The position numbers were made by a program, and so were the translations under genes. This document shows positions 49,031 to 61,525 of a DNA stretch of 64,000 nt, in pieces. This DNA is from Welwitschia mirabilis (lineage: Eukaryota > Gnetophyta > Gnetopsida > Welwitschiales), in the NCBI GenBank assembly GCA_051453625.1, contig JBOZIK010000001.1, forward strand, positions 152,427,101-152,491,100, written 5' to 3'. How positions within the stretch are numbered: the first letter of the stretch is position 1; every line of letters begins with the position of its first letter. Below the pieces are notes generated by a model. That model was not told the origin of the DNA. It did not search any database and saw only the letters and a program-made list of their open reading frames with translations.

Positions 49031-52000
49031 TCTTACCTCTTCCCATGAATCTAGCTTGCTTTAGTGCATGGACTAACTCTTTTAACCTTGGTGAAAAGAC
49101 CTAGCTTCAAAATATTTACTCTTAGCTCTAGCTTTAACCCCATAGTGGTGTTAATTATCTTATTCCTTAAAGAAATTTTATTACTATGTCTTTGCCAAAT
49201 TACACTAGCTGCTTTTATTTTTTATAATTAATTGTATGTATATATAACAACATAATATCAATTAATGATTTACTAAATGTGCATGATGGAAGTTAAGTAA
49301 TTAAGTTAAAATACCAATGGATGCATGCTTAAGAATTTTTTAGAAGTTTAATAGTTCATGTTAGGCATCTAAAATAATAGGCTTAGACAGGTTAATTGAT
49401 TATTTACACATACAAATTAAATAAATCTTTAACTTACTAGATCTCTAAGTCTTAATATCATAAATCTTATTATTTTATATTACCCAAATTTAGTTTTTAT
49501 CCTCTAAGGAGTTTTTCTTAACTAATTTACCATATTCTAAACTAACATATGTTTTTATTTTTACATAACAATGGAAACAATAAAGCATGTTATATAATGT
49601 GATCCTCTTCATAACTTATAAGAATTGATATATGAAAATGTATAATTTTTTAGCCAACAATACTTAGTGAAAGTTAAGTTTTAAGGTTAGAATATTTGGT
49701 AACATAATGAGAAAGATTTTTAATTCAAATAAATATCTTGTTTAGATATAATTCTTCTAAGAAATATATAAAATTAGGATTAATAAACTAAAATAAGGTT
49801 CTTAAACCCATAATTTTTTCCCTAATAATACATTTATTATATAAGGATTTTGTTTTTTGTTATAAATTTTATGTTTTTATAACCCTTATTTTGAATTTAT
49901 TCTAGTTATTAAGGATTCATTTCCTATGATATCCATCTTTATCTAAATAAAGTATTTTTAGTAGCTAATAAACATGGTATTCTAACTTAATAAGTAATTA
50001 ACCTTATTTTTCAAAGATCAGTCTATCTTAGATCAATCTTAAGGATGTTTTATGAGTAGTTTTATAATATTAAAGTAAATCATTGAGCTCAATTTATTAA
50101 TTACTTATGTGCTTTTAAAAAAATAAAAAATATGGTTTGAATTTCCTTATTTGTTATTATATTGAGTTCATTACTTTATGGATGATAAGAAGTAAAATGT
50201 CTTTGGATTGTTTCATATTGTTTTAAACATTTATCAAAAAATTAGTTGCAAATATAATAACCTATATAACTAGTAAGGATACTTGGAATGTGTAATTATG
50301 ATAATATAATTGGTAAAAGTCTTAGCATTATGATTTCTATAAGAAAATCAACCCAGTTAGTGATGTAGTCAACATACATTTGGATTTTTGGTCGTCAAAA
50401 TAAGGTAGATAAGGGATTTGAAAATCTACCCCAAATATTAAGAGATTCAAATTTCATAATTAGGTTAAGGGAAATAAAATTCTTTCTAGAAATAGTAACC
50501 AAGATTTAATAAGCTAAAATAAACCACTTTTTAATACTTTGAAAACTATTTTTATACTATAATTATGATCTTCATAAAAATCCTTATGAAGAAACCCTAG
50601 CACAATCATTTCCTCTTATGATAAATACATCTCACAAGGCTTTGATTAAAATAATTCTTATAAGTAAAATGATGTTCTCATTAAAATGCTTAACTTACAA
50701 GAAAAACCAATGTTTTTAATGCTTAGTATGCATTAGAAAGAATAATGTATTAATCTCTAAAGGTAATCTTTGCCATCTCATTTTAACACTTTTATTTTCA
50801 TAATGAATAACTTTAATTACAATAACTTTATAATATTATGTTATATATGCCATTATAGATCTTATCCCATTCAATCACATGCAATAGTCCATACATGAAA
50901 AAATATTTATAGCTTGATTATAGTTGTTCTAATATAAATGTTTTTTGTTTCTTATACTATAATAAAATCTAATAAGGATTATCCATTTTAGTCCAATAGT
51001 TAAGTAATAAGAAACAGATATGCTATATGCTAAAATATCATAAAACTTTATGAAATATCACATCCAATGCCTCATAAGATGTCATAAATCTTTATTGTAT
51101 AAAAGCTTTATCTATTATACAGATCCTAATTCTAGTGAGAATTTTAACAAGTTGATCAATGATTCATCTTAGATTCTCTTATTTTATCCAAGTAGTAATA
51201 ACTATGCTTATGATGTTGACAGAAAGCATTACTATGATAAAAGACATGAAAAACATATAATCTTAACCTTTATTTTCATATTAATTTTATAAAATTGTAA
51301 TACCTATTATAAGATTACAAAAATGTGATTCAACAGAATTAAAAAATAAGAGCTTAGCTTAAAAATAAAACTTTGTAAATTATAATTATAATATCGTGGT
51401 TAGATAAATTTTACCAAGATTACTATAAAAATGTATATACATGCTAGATTTTGACTTATGATCGAGGAATCATTCTTAATTAAACATGTTATTAATCAAG
51501 TTTAACAAGGTTTAACTTATGATTTTTAGAATTCAAACCTAAAATAAAATCATGCCTTGTAAAATTATGCATTAAGACAAATTAAATGACATTATTTTCA
51601 TGAAAGTTAAATATAATTAACTTTAGGATCATTTTTTTAGTATAAGATACATTGTTACATCATCAATGGCTACATCTTGAATTAAGTAGTATGTACCATA
51701 GTTTAAGATATATTGAAATAACTAAAATGTTATAATACTCATAATTATTCATAAATAGGATATTAATTCTTATTACCATGTGAATAATTTCACAAATAGA
51801 TTAAATTAAAATTGAAATATAAAAATAAATGTAGCATACTTCTTAAATTTTTTCTAGAATAATATTTTATTAAAAATTTTAAGGAAATAATTAAAACAAT
51901 TTTTTTCCTATGTTTTTACAATGTTAACATGTTCAATATAGGATATTCTAGTGGAAACATAGGGTGGGAATGTAAAAATTAAAACTCTTAGTTATCATAT

Positions 52001-53189
52001 TTCTCCTTAGAAGTATAGGCACCAAGATTACATAAATAAATGATTAAGTAGTTATACAACCTCATAGTATATGAAGTAAAGAATTCAAAAGTTCTAAATC
52101 ATAAGAAAAAGTGTTACAAAAATTAAACCACCTATCCATTAACTGCTAGAAAATTATGAAATTTTAATTTTTATATGAGCATGTATGTGTTTGTAAATAT
52201 ACATATATATAACAGGATAGTGTGTAATATATTAAAGTTAATAATAAAAGGTATAAATTAGGCATTAAAAAAAGGAGTTCAAAGGATCCTATTATAAATT
52301 CATAAATAGAGGAAAAAAAGAATTAAGTCACTAAGAAAATAGTTTCCTTAATAGAAATGCATCTTATCATAATCATTGATATTCTAACTTATAATTAACA
52401 TTTTTAAAGGAAAGATAAGTATATATGTTAAAAACTAAAGATCAAGTAAAAATTACAACATAATTTAAAAGCTATTTTTCTATGCTTTATAGAAATTGCG
52501 TTTGTAATCAGAAGATCAAACATCTGCATTTAATATTATTACACCCTGTTCCCAATTCCATTCTAATATTGGCTCTAGCACATCTCAATGGGTTTATGAT
52601 AAAATGATACTCATTTGAAGAAAATTTAGGAGAAGAAATTTGAGCAACTAAACTAAATTTAATAGGATTAGTTCCTTCTTCTTCTTATTGCTATAGAAAA
52701 TTAGTTTCCTATGTTTCAAACTAGTATTCCTATTTTGGTTCTTCTAGCATGTTGTTGATGCATCCAAGTAGCACGGGCATATCATCCTCCTCATCACTTT
52801 ATCTATATTTAGGAGGATTCCATAGTAGAGGTTTTTGAATAGTCCCTCTTGGGATATATTGTTAAGATAAAAATATTACATCTCTCTGAAGCTTTCTTTA
52901 ATAAAGAAGCTAAATTAAGCCTTCATGTTTTACCTTGTAGATTTGTAGTAAGTACTGAAACGAATCTAAAATGAAAAAAGGTATATCTATTTAGAACTCT
53001 CTAATAATGATAGTTAGAAAATGAAGATGTAACTTCTTTAGTTTTTTCAAATTCCCTTTCAAATGAAATACTTCATAATTATAACTTTCCATTAGTCTTT
53101 CTTGGAGCATATCCCTTCTCTTTTTCTTAAAGATTTCCCTATTAGGTTTTTAAATTAAGGAACTATAGAGGATTTTGGAGATTCCTTTT
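49031..53189. other. Long AT-rich region without recognisable genes
   Basis: No domain, LTR pair or clear repeat seen. From about 52,540 GC rises slightly, and the minus strand shows short coding-like pieces (for example IPRGTIQKPLLWNPPKYR near 52,830), possibly part of the same unknown relic as 53,190-53,560. Confidence 0.45.
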
Positions 53190-53560
53190 TAGGTCTATAC
53201 CATATAGACCTATGTAGATAACATTACTAATTGAAGAAATGTCAATAAAAATGAGAGTATTACCTATTCTTGAAGATCTTCCATTCTGGTCCTTGAAGAA
53301 ATTCTTTGAAAGTTCTAGATCATGATTTCCAAGAATCAAGACATAAGAGTCCCATCTTGTATCTTAGAAGGCCTTCAAAGTATGCTTAGGATTTAGTAGC
53401 TTATCCAATTCTATTCTCAAATCCTTCCTCATGTCTTATAGTGCATTAAGAATGCTGTCTCTACAAGCATCTATCTAGCACAATTATGACACTTCTACAC
53501 AACACAGTCTAAATGCTTCCTGCTATAGATCTATTTACAACTCAAAGTTAGGTCTTTTTA
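53190..53560 (-). pseudogene. Unidentified coding-like relic next to element B
   Basis: On the minus strand a frame from about 53,460 down to 53,190 stays open except for two stops. It reads DMRKDLRIELDKLLNPKHTL, DTRWDSYVLILGNHDLELSK and NFFKDQNGRSSRIGNTL. The mixture of charged and hydrophobic residues looks like real protein. I cannot name the family. It lies beyond the inferred 3' end of the LINE interrupted by element B, so it may belong to a separate element. Confidence 0.4.
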
Positions 53561-53599
53561 TAGAATTTAAATGAAATCAACTTTTATAAATATAAACCT

Positions 53600-53700
53600 C
53601 ATCTAGTTCTCCAATCTACTAGATAATATTAAATCTCAACTTTAAGAGAGAGAATTCTTTTATATTGAAAAATAATGTTGCAATTATGCTTCCCTAATAA
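53600..53700 (-). pseudogene. 3' tail of the LINE interrupted by element B
   Basis: Joining the minus strand at 61,526 to 53,700 across one CAAAG copy gives a continuous frame through ALLLGKHNCNIIFQYKRILS and LKVEI, ending near LVDW. This fits the 'W.iWk.RN..iF..k......' segment that follows zf-RVT in plant L1 ORF2. It therefore looks like the C-terminal end of the ORF2 at 61,540-64,000, cut off by the insertion. Confidence 0.6.
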
Positions 53701-53705
53701 CAAAG

Positions 53706-55062
53706 TCTTGGAAAACTTAGATTTGATAATTTCACTTATTAAACATTCTATGTAATTATGTAGATAGGTTATTATAGCTAAATCAGATCTTGAAAGATAC
53801 TAGATTATGATGGACCTTCAAAGAAAATATCTCATGAAAAGGATCAGATGCTAAATTGCAAAAATCAATTATTCAAAGACATCTGAGAAATTGAAGACAT
53901 CTTCAGTGAAGACATTGAGAAAAGAGAAGATGTCTCAAATATACTAAGCTAGAACAAGTAACAGATTAAATTAATTTTTTACTAACAATCTTACATTTTT
54001 GATGAGCTATAATATTTTACATCATGATTTAATGATCATAAAGCTTCAAGAATACTATAGTGCAAAATTCATTAGAATTTGGATAAGTTGGACTCAAGAT
54101 GTCTACAAAAGTAAAGACATCTAGAACAAAGACATCTAAAAATTCAAGACTTTTTACACTAAAGTTCACATCAATTAAAAATAAAATTACATCTAGAACA
54201 TAGATGTTAGCTATCCGTTGCATGGTGGTTACAAAATCAAAGGGTTACCTTTCAAGCTTAAACGACTAAATCTTTATCACTGTTATAAAGCATTGATATC
54301 AAGAATCAAAGAAGAACTTTTGGCACTTCATTGAATCAATAAAGGATATGGATCTTTAAAAGTATGAGTCAAGGGAATCTCTCGTGAAGAAATCTAAGGA
54401 TCCATTGGTAAGAAGCTAATATTATTTCCATCTCTTGGACTCGGATCTTTATTACTTCATTCTTCATTCATACTCATGATAACAAAAACAAATTTAAGAA
54501 GCTTACATCTTCATCAAAAGAGTATGTTCAAGCTTGTTATTATATTATTTTTTTGGTTTATATTGTGGATTGTCTTATTGTTGAATACTATTGTAGAGTT
54601 AATTTCTTAAAATATCAAATACTTTATAAGGTACTCCTTATAAGGGTGTGCATTAGTTATTATGCTTTTAGGTACTTGTTGAATGTAAGTTATTAGTTAT
54701 CTAGAAAACCATTATTTCCTTATGGGGATGAGAGTATTATCTAACAAGGAGACTTTTATTATTATAAAGATTCATGATGCACCTATGAGGATCACTATTC
54801 CCTTGAGGAGGAGAGAGTACTACCTTTTGAGAAGATTCTCACTTATTATAAGGTTAATAGTGTGTCATAAAACCACTATTTCTTGCAGGTCAAGAATATC
54901 CAGAGGAGTGAGTAAAAGATACCCTCTATGTGTAAACATAACTAAGTTGGGATGCCATATTATTTGGTAAGGTTTTTCATTGTGCTTTTTATTCTAGTTG
55001 AGTTTAATTTTTATTTAGTGAAACTCATTTACCCTTCTCCTTTAAGTTTAAATCGATCCTCA
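53706..55062 (+). repeat. 5' LTR of element B
   Basis: Begins TCTTGGAAAACT (TGTTGGAAAACT in the 3' copy) and ends TCCTCA. Between about 53,875 and 54,135 it has repeated AGACATCT, AAGACATC and AGATGTCT words. The tail near 54,870-54,970 is shared with element A LTRs. Confidence 0.9.
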
Positions 55063-55064
55063 AG

Positions 55065-55080
55065 TGGTATCAAAGTAGGT
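55065..55080 (+). other. Primer-binding site of element B
   Basis: TGGTATCAAAGTAGG, two bases after the LTR, matches the initiator-Met primer site TGGTATCAGAGC with one G-to-A and one C-to-T change. Confidence 0.88.
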
Positions 55081-55129
55081 ACTCATGAAAAAGAGTAACT
55101 TTCTTGAGTGACCTATGAAAGGGATGTCA

Positions 55130-56090
55130 TCCATTTGACCTTTGCTCTTTGATGGAATAAACTATGCCTATTGGAAGATGAGGATGCAACTGTACCTATA
55201 GTCTTTTGAGTTTTAGGTATGGAAAAGCATAAAATAAGGATACAAAAATCCTATGGAAATCATTACAAATGCAGTAGTAATATCATTACTTAAATGAAGA
55301 AAAAGAAAAACTAGATAGATGAAGAAAAATATGCATTTATATATGCTCTAAAGCTAAAAATGATCTTTGTTCCACTTTATCTATAAAAGAGTTCCATAGA
55401 ATAGCATGTTACAAAACAATATAATAAATTTAAAATGTTACAACTAGAATATGTGAAGGTACTTCCATTGCAAAAGAAATCTAAGCTTCTAGTTTGAAAA
55501 ACCTAATTTGAAAATTTAAAGATTAACCAAGGGGAAAGAGTTTACAAATACTTTACTAGAGTTGCAAACATTGTAAACACAATACGTGGCATTAGAGAAG
55601 ATCTTCCAGAAGTTGTTAGATCATTAACCCCTGATTACTGGCCTAAGACCATAACCATGAAATAATATACATATTTCAACACCCTAAATATAGAAGAACT
55701 ATAGCGTGCACTTATAGCTTATGAAATAAACCTCATACAAGATGAATTCTTGAAGGAAAAACCTAGTGTGCTTAAGAAAATTCATAATACAAATCAAAGA
55801 CCAAAAGAAGATCATGAAGAAGATGATTACAATGATGAAGATGAGGAACTAGCCTTCATCACACAAAGAGTAAAAAGACTACTTTCATGTAAGTACAATA
55901 AAAGAGATAAGCTTAAAAGATTATTCAGATTTCAAGAAAAAGATAAGAGTAAAGGTAAATTATTTAATAATTTTTCTTTGTCAAATGTTTCCAAAATAGA
56001 ATGTTGGGTATGTGGAGGAAGAGGACACATTACCTTGGAATGCCCTAGTGCTAATAGACTACAAGAAGATGAATAAAAGAAGGATCTCAA
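55130..56090 (+). pseudogene. gag relic of element B with an intact CCHC zinc knuckle
   Basis: Copia gag. The start near 55,146 reads FDGINYAYWKMRMQLYL, the usual 'F.G.NY..W...M...L' opening. In the middle, VYKYFTRVANIVNTIR and VVRSLTPDYW (55,540-55,640) match the gag-polypeptide region of copia elements, followed by LIAYEINLIQDE. From 55,750 to 56,076 the frame is fully open: an acidic stretch (EEDDYNDEDEEL), a basic stretch, then CWVCGGRGHITLEC at 56,002-56,043, a perfect CX2CX4HX4C knuckle. Gag would form the particle and bind RNA. Upstream stops make the whole gene inactive, but this is the best preserved gag in the window. Confidence 0.85.
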
Positions 56091-57000
56091 AAATGAGAAA
56101 TAATTTTTTTATTAGATGGGATGAAGACAATGAGGCTTCAAAAAAGGAAGTATCAGATGATGAGAAAATACATCCTTCCTCTATGACTATAGCTCACACT
56201 TAAGATGAAAATATTGATTTAGAAGATGAATATGATTTAAATATTGAGGATGACATAGGTATGACTATTCAAAAAAAATATGATTTTATTTTTGAATAGT
56301 TTGTTAATTTGCAAAAGTTATATGCAAAGATAAAAAAGTTGCTTAATATTCATGAAAAGATATATAAATAGGAAAAGGATACTTTCAATAATTTATCCAT
56401 TAAAAGCTCAGAACTTAAACTAAGGATGATAGACTAACATGTGTTTTTGAAAATGTAAGATAGGAACTTTTAGATTCTAAGAAAATCATTAAAAAATTTA
56501 CATAAGACAAGAAAACCTTAAATATCATGCTTGGAAAAAGGAAAAATCCAAATGATAAGAGTGGACTGGGATACAAGAAAACAACTACCACTTCAGCTTC
56601 TTTATTTGTAAGGTGGAATTACAAACCAATGTATGAGCACTTGTCATATACTAATAACATCATTTGCTATTATTGTTATTGCAAATATCATTATTAGTAT
56701 ATTTGTCTAATAAAATTTAAAAATAAATACTATGCTAATAATGCCAAGAGATATGGTAGATTGGTACATCATTTTGTGCAAGGTAAGTAAGGAAAGTTTA
56801 AATACCTAAAGCTAAATCAGATCTCAGAATAGATAAGAATCATGCTTATCATAGATGTAGTCATTCAAGGAATAAAAATTATGTTACAACCTAATGCAAT
56901 TATTATTATGTTGTCAATATGACTACAAAATCTCAAGGCACTAGAGGATACATCAATTCATACAAAAATTTGGAGATTGAGTCTTGCCCAAACAGGTAAG
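56091..57000 (+). pseudogene. Continuation of gag/nucleocapsid region of element B
   Basis: An acidic and then lysine-rich coiled-coil-like region (56,150-56,560), then from 56,640 a block with ICYYCYCKYHY followed by IKFKNKYYANNAKR. It is homologous to element A 4,070-4,180 and looks like a second, decayed zinc-knuckle area. Homology to element A stops near 56,900-57,000, where protease should begin. Confidence 0.55.
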
Positions 57001-57719
57001 TAAAAAAGTAACATCCTTAACATTTCAACTCCATTACATTTATCTTATGAGTTAATATTATGATTAGATGTAGTTATATAGTTAAATGTAAATTTATGTG
57101 TGTGATTTTTAGCTTCTTGAAGTGTTATTCTTATGGTTTCAATAGCTGTTATTTATTTTTGAAAAATTTAAAAATTTTATTACAGACATCTTCAATTTTG
57201 TAAATGTCTCTAGTGAAGACATCTTGAAATGTCTACACATCTTGAGATTAGACATCTTAATTTTTGTAGACATTTTAAAAGAGTAAGTACATCAATTTAA
57301 TTTTTCAAATTAGATGTCTTTATTTTTTTAGATTTCTTGACAACAGGAAAATGTACTAAAAATGTTTTAATAGCAGATATCTTAAAGTTTATAGATGTTT
57401 ATTTTTTGCATTTAATCGTTTTAAAATTTGTAGATGTCTTGACTGTACTATTATAGAAATAAAAATATACAAAATCTAGGGTTTTAACCCTTTTTAATAG
57501 CCAAAGGGTCATCAAATATCATTTTTAAGTCCCCTCTTAACACATGTTTCTCTTAAGTGATTTTCAAACTTCTTTTTTCTTAGATTTCTCTAGTTAAATG
57601 TATTGGATTTGTGAGACATCTTAACAAAGGGTAAGAATAAAACTTTTTACTCAACAAGTGCATATTTTTTCATAGTTTTTTGTGTTTTAGTTGATTTTTA
57701 ATTAGTTTTTATTCTATTT
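57001..57719 (+). other. Non-coding interior of element B replacing pol
   Basis: AT-rich with stops in all frames. It contains about ten AGACATCT/AGATGTCT-like words between 57,180 and 57,440, as in the LTRs. No protease, integrase or reverse transcriptase motif is visible. Confidence 0.7.
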
Positions 57720-59400
57720 CATAAAAATATTAAGACAAAAGGTAGTACGAACTTCTAGAGGTAAAGAACAAGCCACAGAATGAACCAGATCATAGTATGA
57801 ACCTCAGTTTTATCATGATGTAGTAAAAAGAAGATTTAGAACATGGTTAAGAAACTCCATTATTGTAGAGAGAAATCTTTGTTTTTAGAAGACGTACAGA
57901 GAACAGCTAATAAGATACTTTATTATTCTTGATTGAGAGATTATTGTTCAAGTTATTTAACCTATTCTTGGTCTAGTGATAACATAATTTTACACAAACA
58001 TTCATGAAACTGACCATAAATTAGTGTATTTCAGACATAGTTTAGAGGAACTAATTTACATATTGTTTCAAGTTTTATTAATTCATTGCTTAGCATAGAT
58101 GATACCAATGTTCCTCAGTTTTATAGTAATTCATTCAGAGAGATATTTAGTTTTAGAATTATCGATGTATTACAACATCAAATTAGTAATGTTTTATTTA
58201 GACATAATAGAATGAATTTTGCTAAGAACATTGAGAGAAAGGATATGAAGTTTGATGCCTCTTTTATTAGTTTGGTAATATTTTACAACATTCTAGTTAG
58301 AGGAGGCAGTTACAGCTATTACAACCCATGTAGACCTTCATTGTATATTTCTTACTCACAGGTTTTTAGATAGATTTGGGTTTTGTATTTTGTATGAATA
58401 TCATCTACTTATTTTACAAGGAGAAGATTTCAGGTCATCTATGTCTTATCAGCCTAATCATTAATAGTGTAGATATCTTAGTGCCACAGGTTAACAACGT
58501 CTGTCAAAATAAATCATTGGAAAAATTTAGTAAGAAAAGGAGAGCACCTATGACACTAGGTAAGGGAATAAGTAGGAGGACACCCTAGATGTAGAGATCA
58601 TTTTCTACTACTACTCATAGCTCTTTAATCATGAAAAAGGAATTAAAGATAATTGTAAAAATGGTTGTGAAGATTTATAGAAATATTTTAAGGCTGAAGA
58701 AACAGAGATCTATAACAATTTAAGAAGAGGCATTGGTAGAGAGTTTGAAATCCGTGAGACTCGCACATGGTCATACTCAAAGAAGGAATCAGATGTCAAG
58801 GAAGAAGTAGGACCATTAGCCCCATTTGACATAGAATATGTCTCAGATAGAGCTATAAATAGTGATTCTTTAAAGGAGTCTTCTAGAGATGAGGCATAGA
58901 CTTAGGGGAAGTATCACACTCCCATAAAGCACATGTACAAGGTGATCCATAGGCTTTAGGTACTTCTCAATAGGGTCTAGTACCATAGGAGATAAAGTCC
59001 AAGAGCTTAGATGCTCCACCACTTATCTTTCATTGTTCTTATTATAAGATTCCATTTCTCCATCCTACATAGTCATCATCATTACCACCTTCTTTACATT
59101 TAGATCCCATTCAAGTAAAACCACTTTCATCCATTTTCGCAGAAACTGCCATCACCAGTTTCTTTAGGATATCTATTACTTCTCAAACATATCAATGTAT
59201 GAGAAGATAAGTATTTGAGGGCTCTAGTGAGACATCACATTGATCCTCTAAGAAGAGGTACATACCACCTTCCATTTCATGATCATCACACACACAATCC
59301 AACTTCACTACCCATGATAATGACAATAGTGATGAAGAAGGCCAAGATGAGTAGTACACAAATGATTTAGATCTTAGTGATTAGATCTTTTTGTTGATGT
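57720..59400 (+). pseudogene. Envelope-like ORF relic of element B
   Basis: Homologous to the element A ORF at 6,670-8,580. YEPQFYHDVVKRRFRTWLRN (57,799-57,858) aligns with YEPQFYDEAIIRRFITWTKN of element A. The open piece 58,086-58,373 contains ISNVLFRHNRMNFAKNI, matching VSNVLFRHSRMNFIENI in element A. The end (59,000-59,290) is rich in proline, serine and histidine. A 100-N gap follows. Shared by both elements despite pol loss in B. Confidence 0.65.
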
Positions 59401-59408
59401 CCAAAAAG

Positions 59409-59508
59409 NNNNNNNNNNNNNNNNNNNNNNNNNNNNNNNNNNNNNNNNNNNNNNNNNNNNNNNNNNNNNNNNNNNNNNNNNNNNNNNNNNNNNNNNNNNN
59501 NNNNNNNN
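59409..59508. other. Assembly gap of 100 N
   Basis: Unknown bases at the end of the envelope-like region of element B. The length 100 is probably a placeholder. Confidence 0.99.
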
Positions 59509-60136
59509 AACAGGGGAAGAACTATATGACCTATCAGTGGCAGATTAGTTGGATACTTTACCTTCTAGGTTGAGGACACTCTGTTGGGATTGAAGCTTTT
59601 GACTAAGAAATCTTAGATTGGATCCAAAAGTGTCATCCTTTGTGTTGATGATCCCTCTCTAAAATTTTGGTATACATTCATATTCTTGAATACTTTTTGA
59701 ATATCATGCTTATTATTTCATGTCATATATTCAGCACAATTATCATTTTTATCTTATGATTTTATTGACACACTTTTGTATATATATAATATTCTGATTA
59801 TTTAGTGATCTAGATATTTTTACATGATATTAGGCAATTTTCATTAGTATAATATAATTAAGCGATTATTAAATTATTAATGTGCTTTACTTTTTATATA
59901 CACATGTGAATGACAAATATAAATATTTATCATCTCTTGTTATGCATTTTGTAAATATGCTCAAATGAATTTGAATATGTCTTGTATGTATGTATGTTTT
60001 TTTTACTAGTTTTAAGTGGCACATATCATGATCATTATAATGAGTTATCAAAAGCATTTCTTTAGAATAAAATATCTGATTTCAATTGATTAGTTAAGAT
60101 TTTACTAATGAGATTTGCCAAGTTTTTGACATCATC

Positions 60137-60147
60137 AAAAAGGGTAA
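60137..60147 (+). other. Polypurine tract of element B
   Basis: AAAAAGGGTAA three bases before the 3' LTR. The preceding TTTGACATCATC is also found before the tract in element A. Confidence 0.7.
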
Positions 60148-60150
60148 TAT

Positions 60151-61520
60151 TGTTGGAAAACTAACTTTTAATGATTCTACTTTCAAATGTTTTGTGTTAT
60201 TATGTAAATAAGTTATTATAGGTAAATTAGACCTTGAAAGATACTAGATCATAATGGATCTTTAAAGTAGTATCTTACAAAAAGTATTAGATGCTAAACT
60301 ACAAAACCAATTATTTGGAGATGTCTAAGAATTTGAAGATATCTTAAGTAAAGACATCTAAAAAAGTGAAGACATCTTAAATGTACTGAACTAGATCAAG
60401 TAATAGAGCTAATTTGTTTTTTTACTAATATCTTACATTTTGGATAAGCCATGAACGTGTACCTCATGATTTCATGATAAAAAGGTCCAAAGATACTACA
60501 GTGTAAAATTCATTAGAATCAAGGTAAGTTAACTCAAACGTCTACAAAAGTGAAGATGTATAGATTAAAGATGTCTACAAATTTAATATGTCTGAAGTAA
60601 AGATGTGTTGGACCAAAGTTCAAATCAATTAAAAACAAAGTTATGCACCTAGAACATAGAGATTAGCTATCCATTGCATAATGATTATGGAATCAAATAA
60701 CTACCTTTCAAGATGAAATAGCCAGATCTTTCTTAATGTTATAAAGCATCAATGTTAAGAATTAAAAAAGAACTTTTTGCACTTCATTAAATCAATTAAG
60801 TATACAATCTTCGGAAGCATGAGTTAAGGGAAACTCTTATGAAGAAATCAAAGGATCCCTTAGCAAGTAGCTAACATTGTTTCCATCTCTTGGACTAGGA
60901 TCTTCATTGCTTAATTCTTTATTCATACTCATAACAACAATAACAACTTCAAAGATCTTACATTTTTATCAAAGAAATATATTCAAACTTGTTTTTGTAT
61001 TGTATTTTTTGGTTTATATTATGAACTATTTTATTGTTGAATACTATTATAGAGTCCATTTCTTACAATATCAAATACTTTATAAGCCAACCCGTGTAGG
61101 GGTGTGCATTGGCTATTGTACTTTTAGGTACTTGTTAAATGTAAGATCATTAATTAGTTAGAAAGCCATTATTCCCTTATGGGAAGAGAGTATTGCTTTG
61201 CAAGGAGACTTCCATTGTTGTAAAGGTTCATGATACACCTATGAAAAACACTATTTACTCGAGTTTAAAAAAGTGCTACCTTGCAAGAAAACTCTCACTT
61301 GTTGTAAGATTGATGGTATGTCAGAAAACCACTATTTCTTATAGGTTAAGAATGTTTGAAGATGTGAGTAGAAACTACCCTCTGTGTGTGGACATACCCA
61401 AGTTAGGAGACCACATTATTTGGTAAGGTTTCTTTAATTGTGATTTTTATTCTAGCTAAGTTTAATTTCTATTTGATGGAATGCATTCACCCTTTTCCTA
61501 TGAGTTTAAATCAATCCTTA
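60151..61520 (+). repeat. 3' LTR of element B
   Basis: Starts TGTTGGAAAACT and ends TCCTTA (terminal CA changed to TA), directly followed by the CAAAG duplication. It has AGATGTCT/AGACATCT words near 60,320-60,600, as in the 5' copy. Confidence 0.9.
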
Positions 61521-61525
61521 CAAAG

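Larger units (their letters stand above)
53701..61525 (+). mobile_element. Element B: complete but pol-less copia LTR retrotransposon
   Basis: Perfect target duplication CAAAG at 53,701-53,705 and 61,521-61,525. LTRs of 1357 and 1370 bp align throughout. Primer-binding site at 55,065 and polypurine tract just before the 3' LTR. Inside are gag (55,130-56,090), a second knuckle-like block and an envelope-like ORF (57,720-59,400). Between about 57,000 and 57,700, where pol should lie, there is only AT-rich non-coding DNA, so protease, integrase and reverse transcriptase are absent. It belongs to a family related to element A. It is inserted in a minus-strand LINE. Confidence 0.92.
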
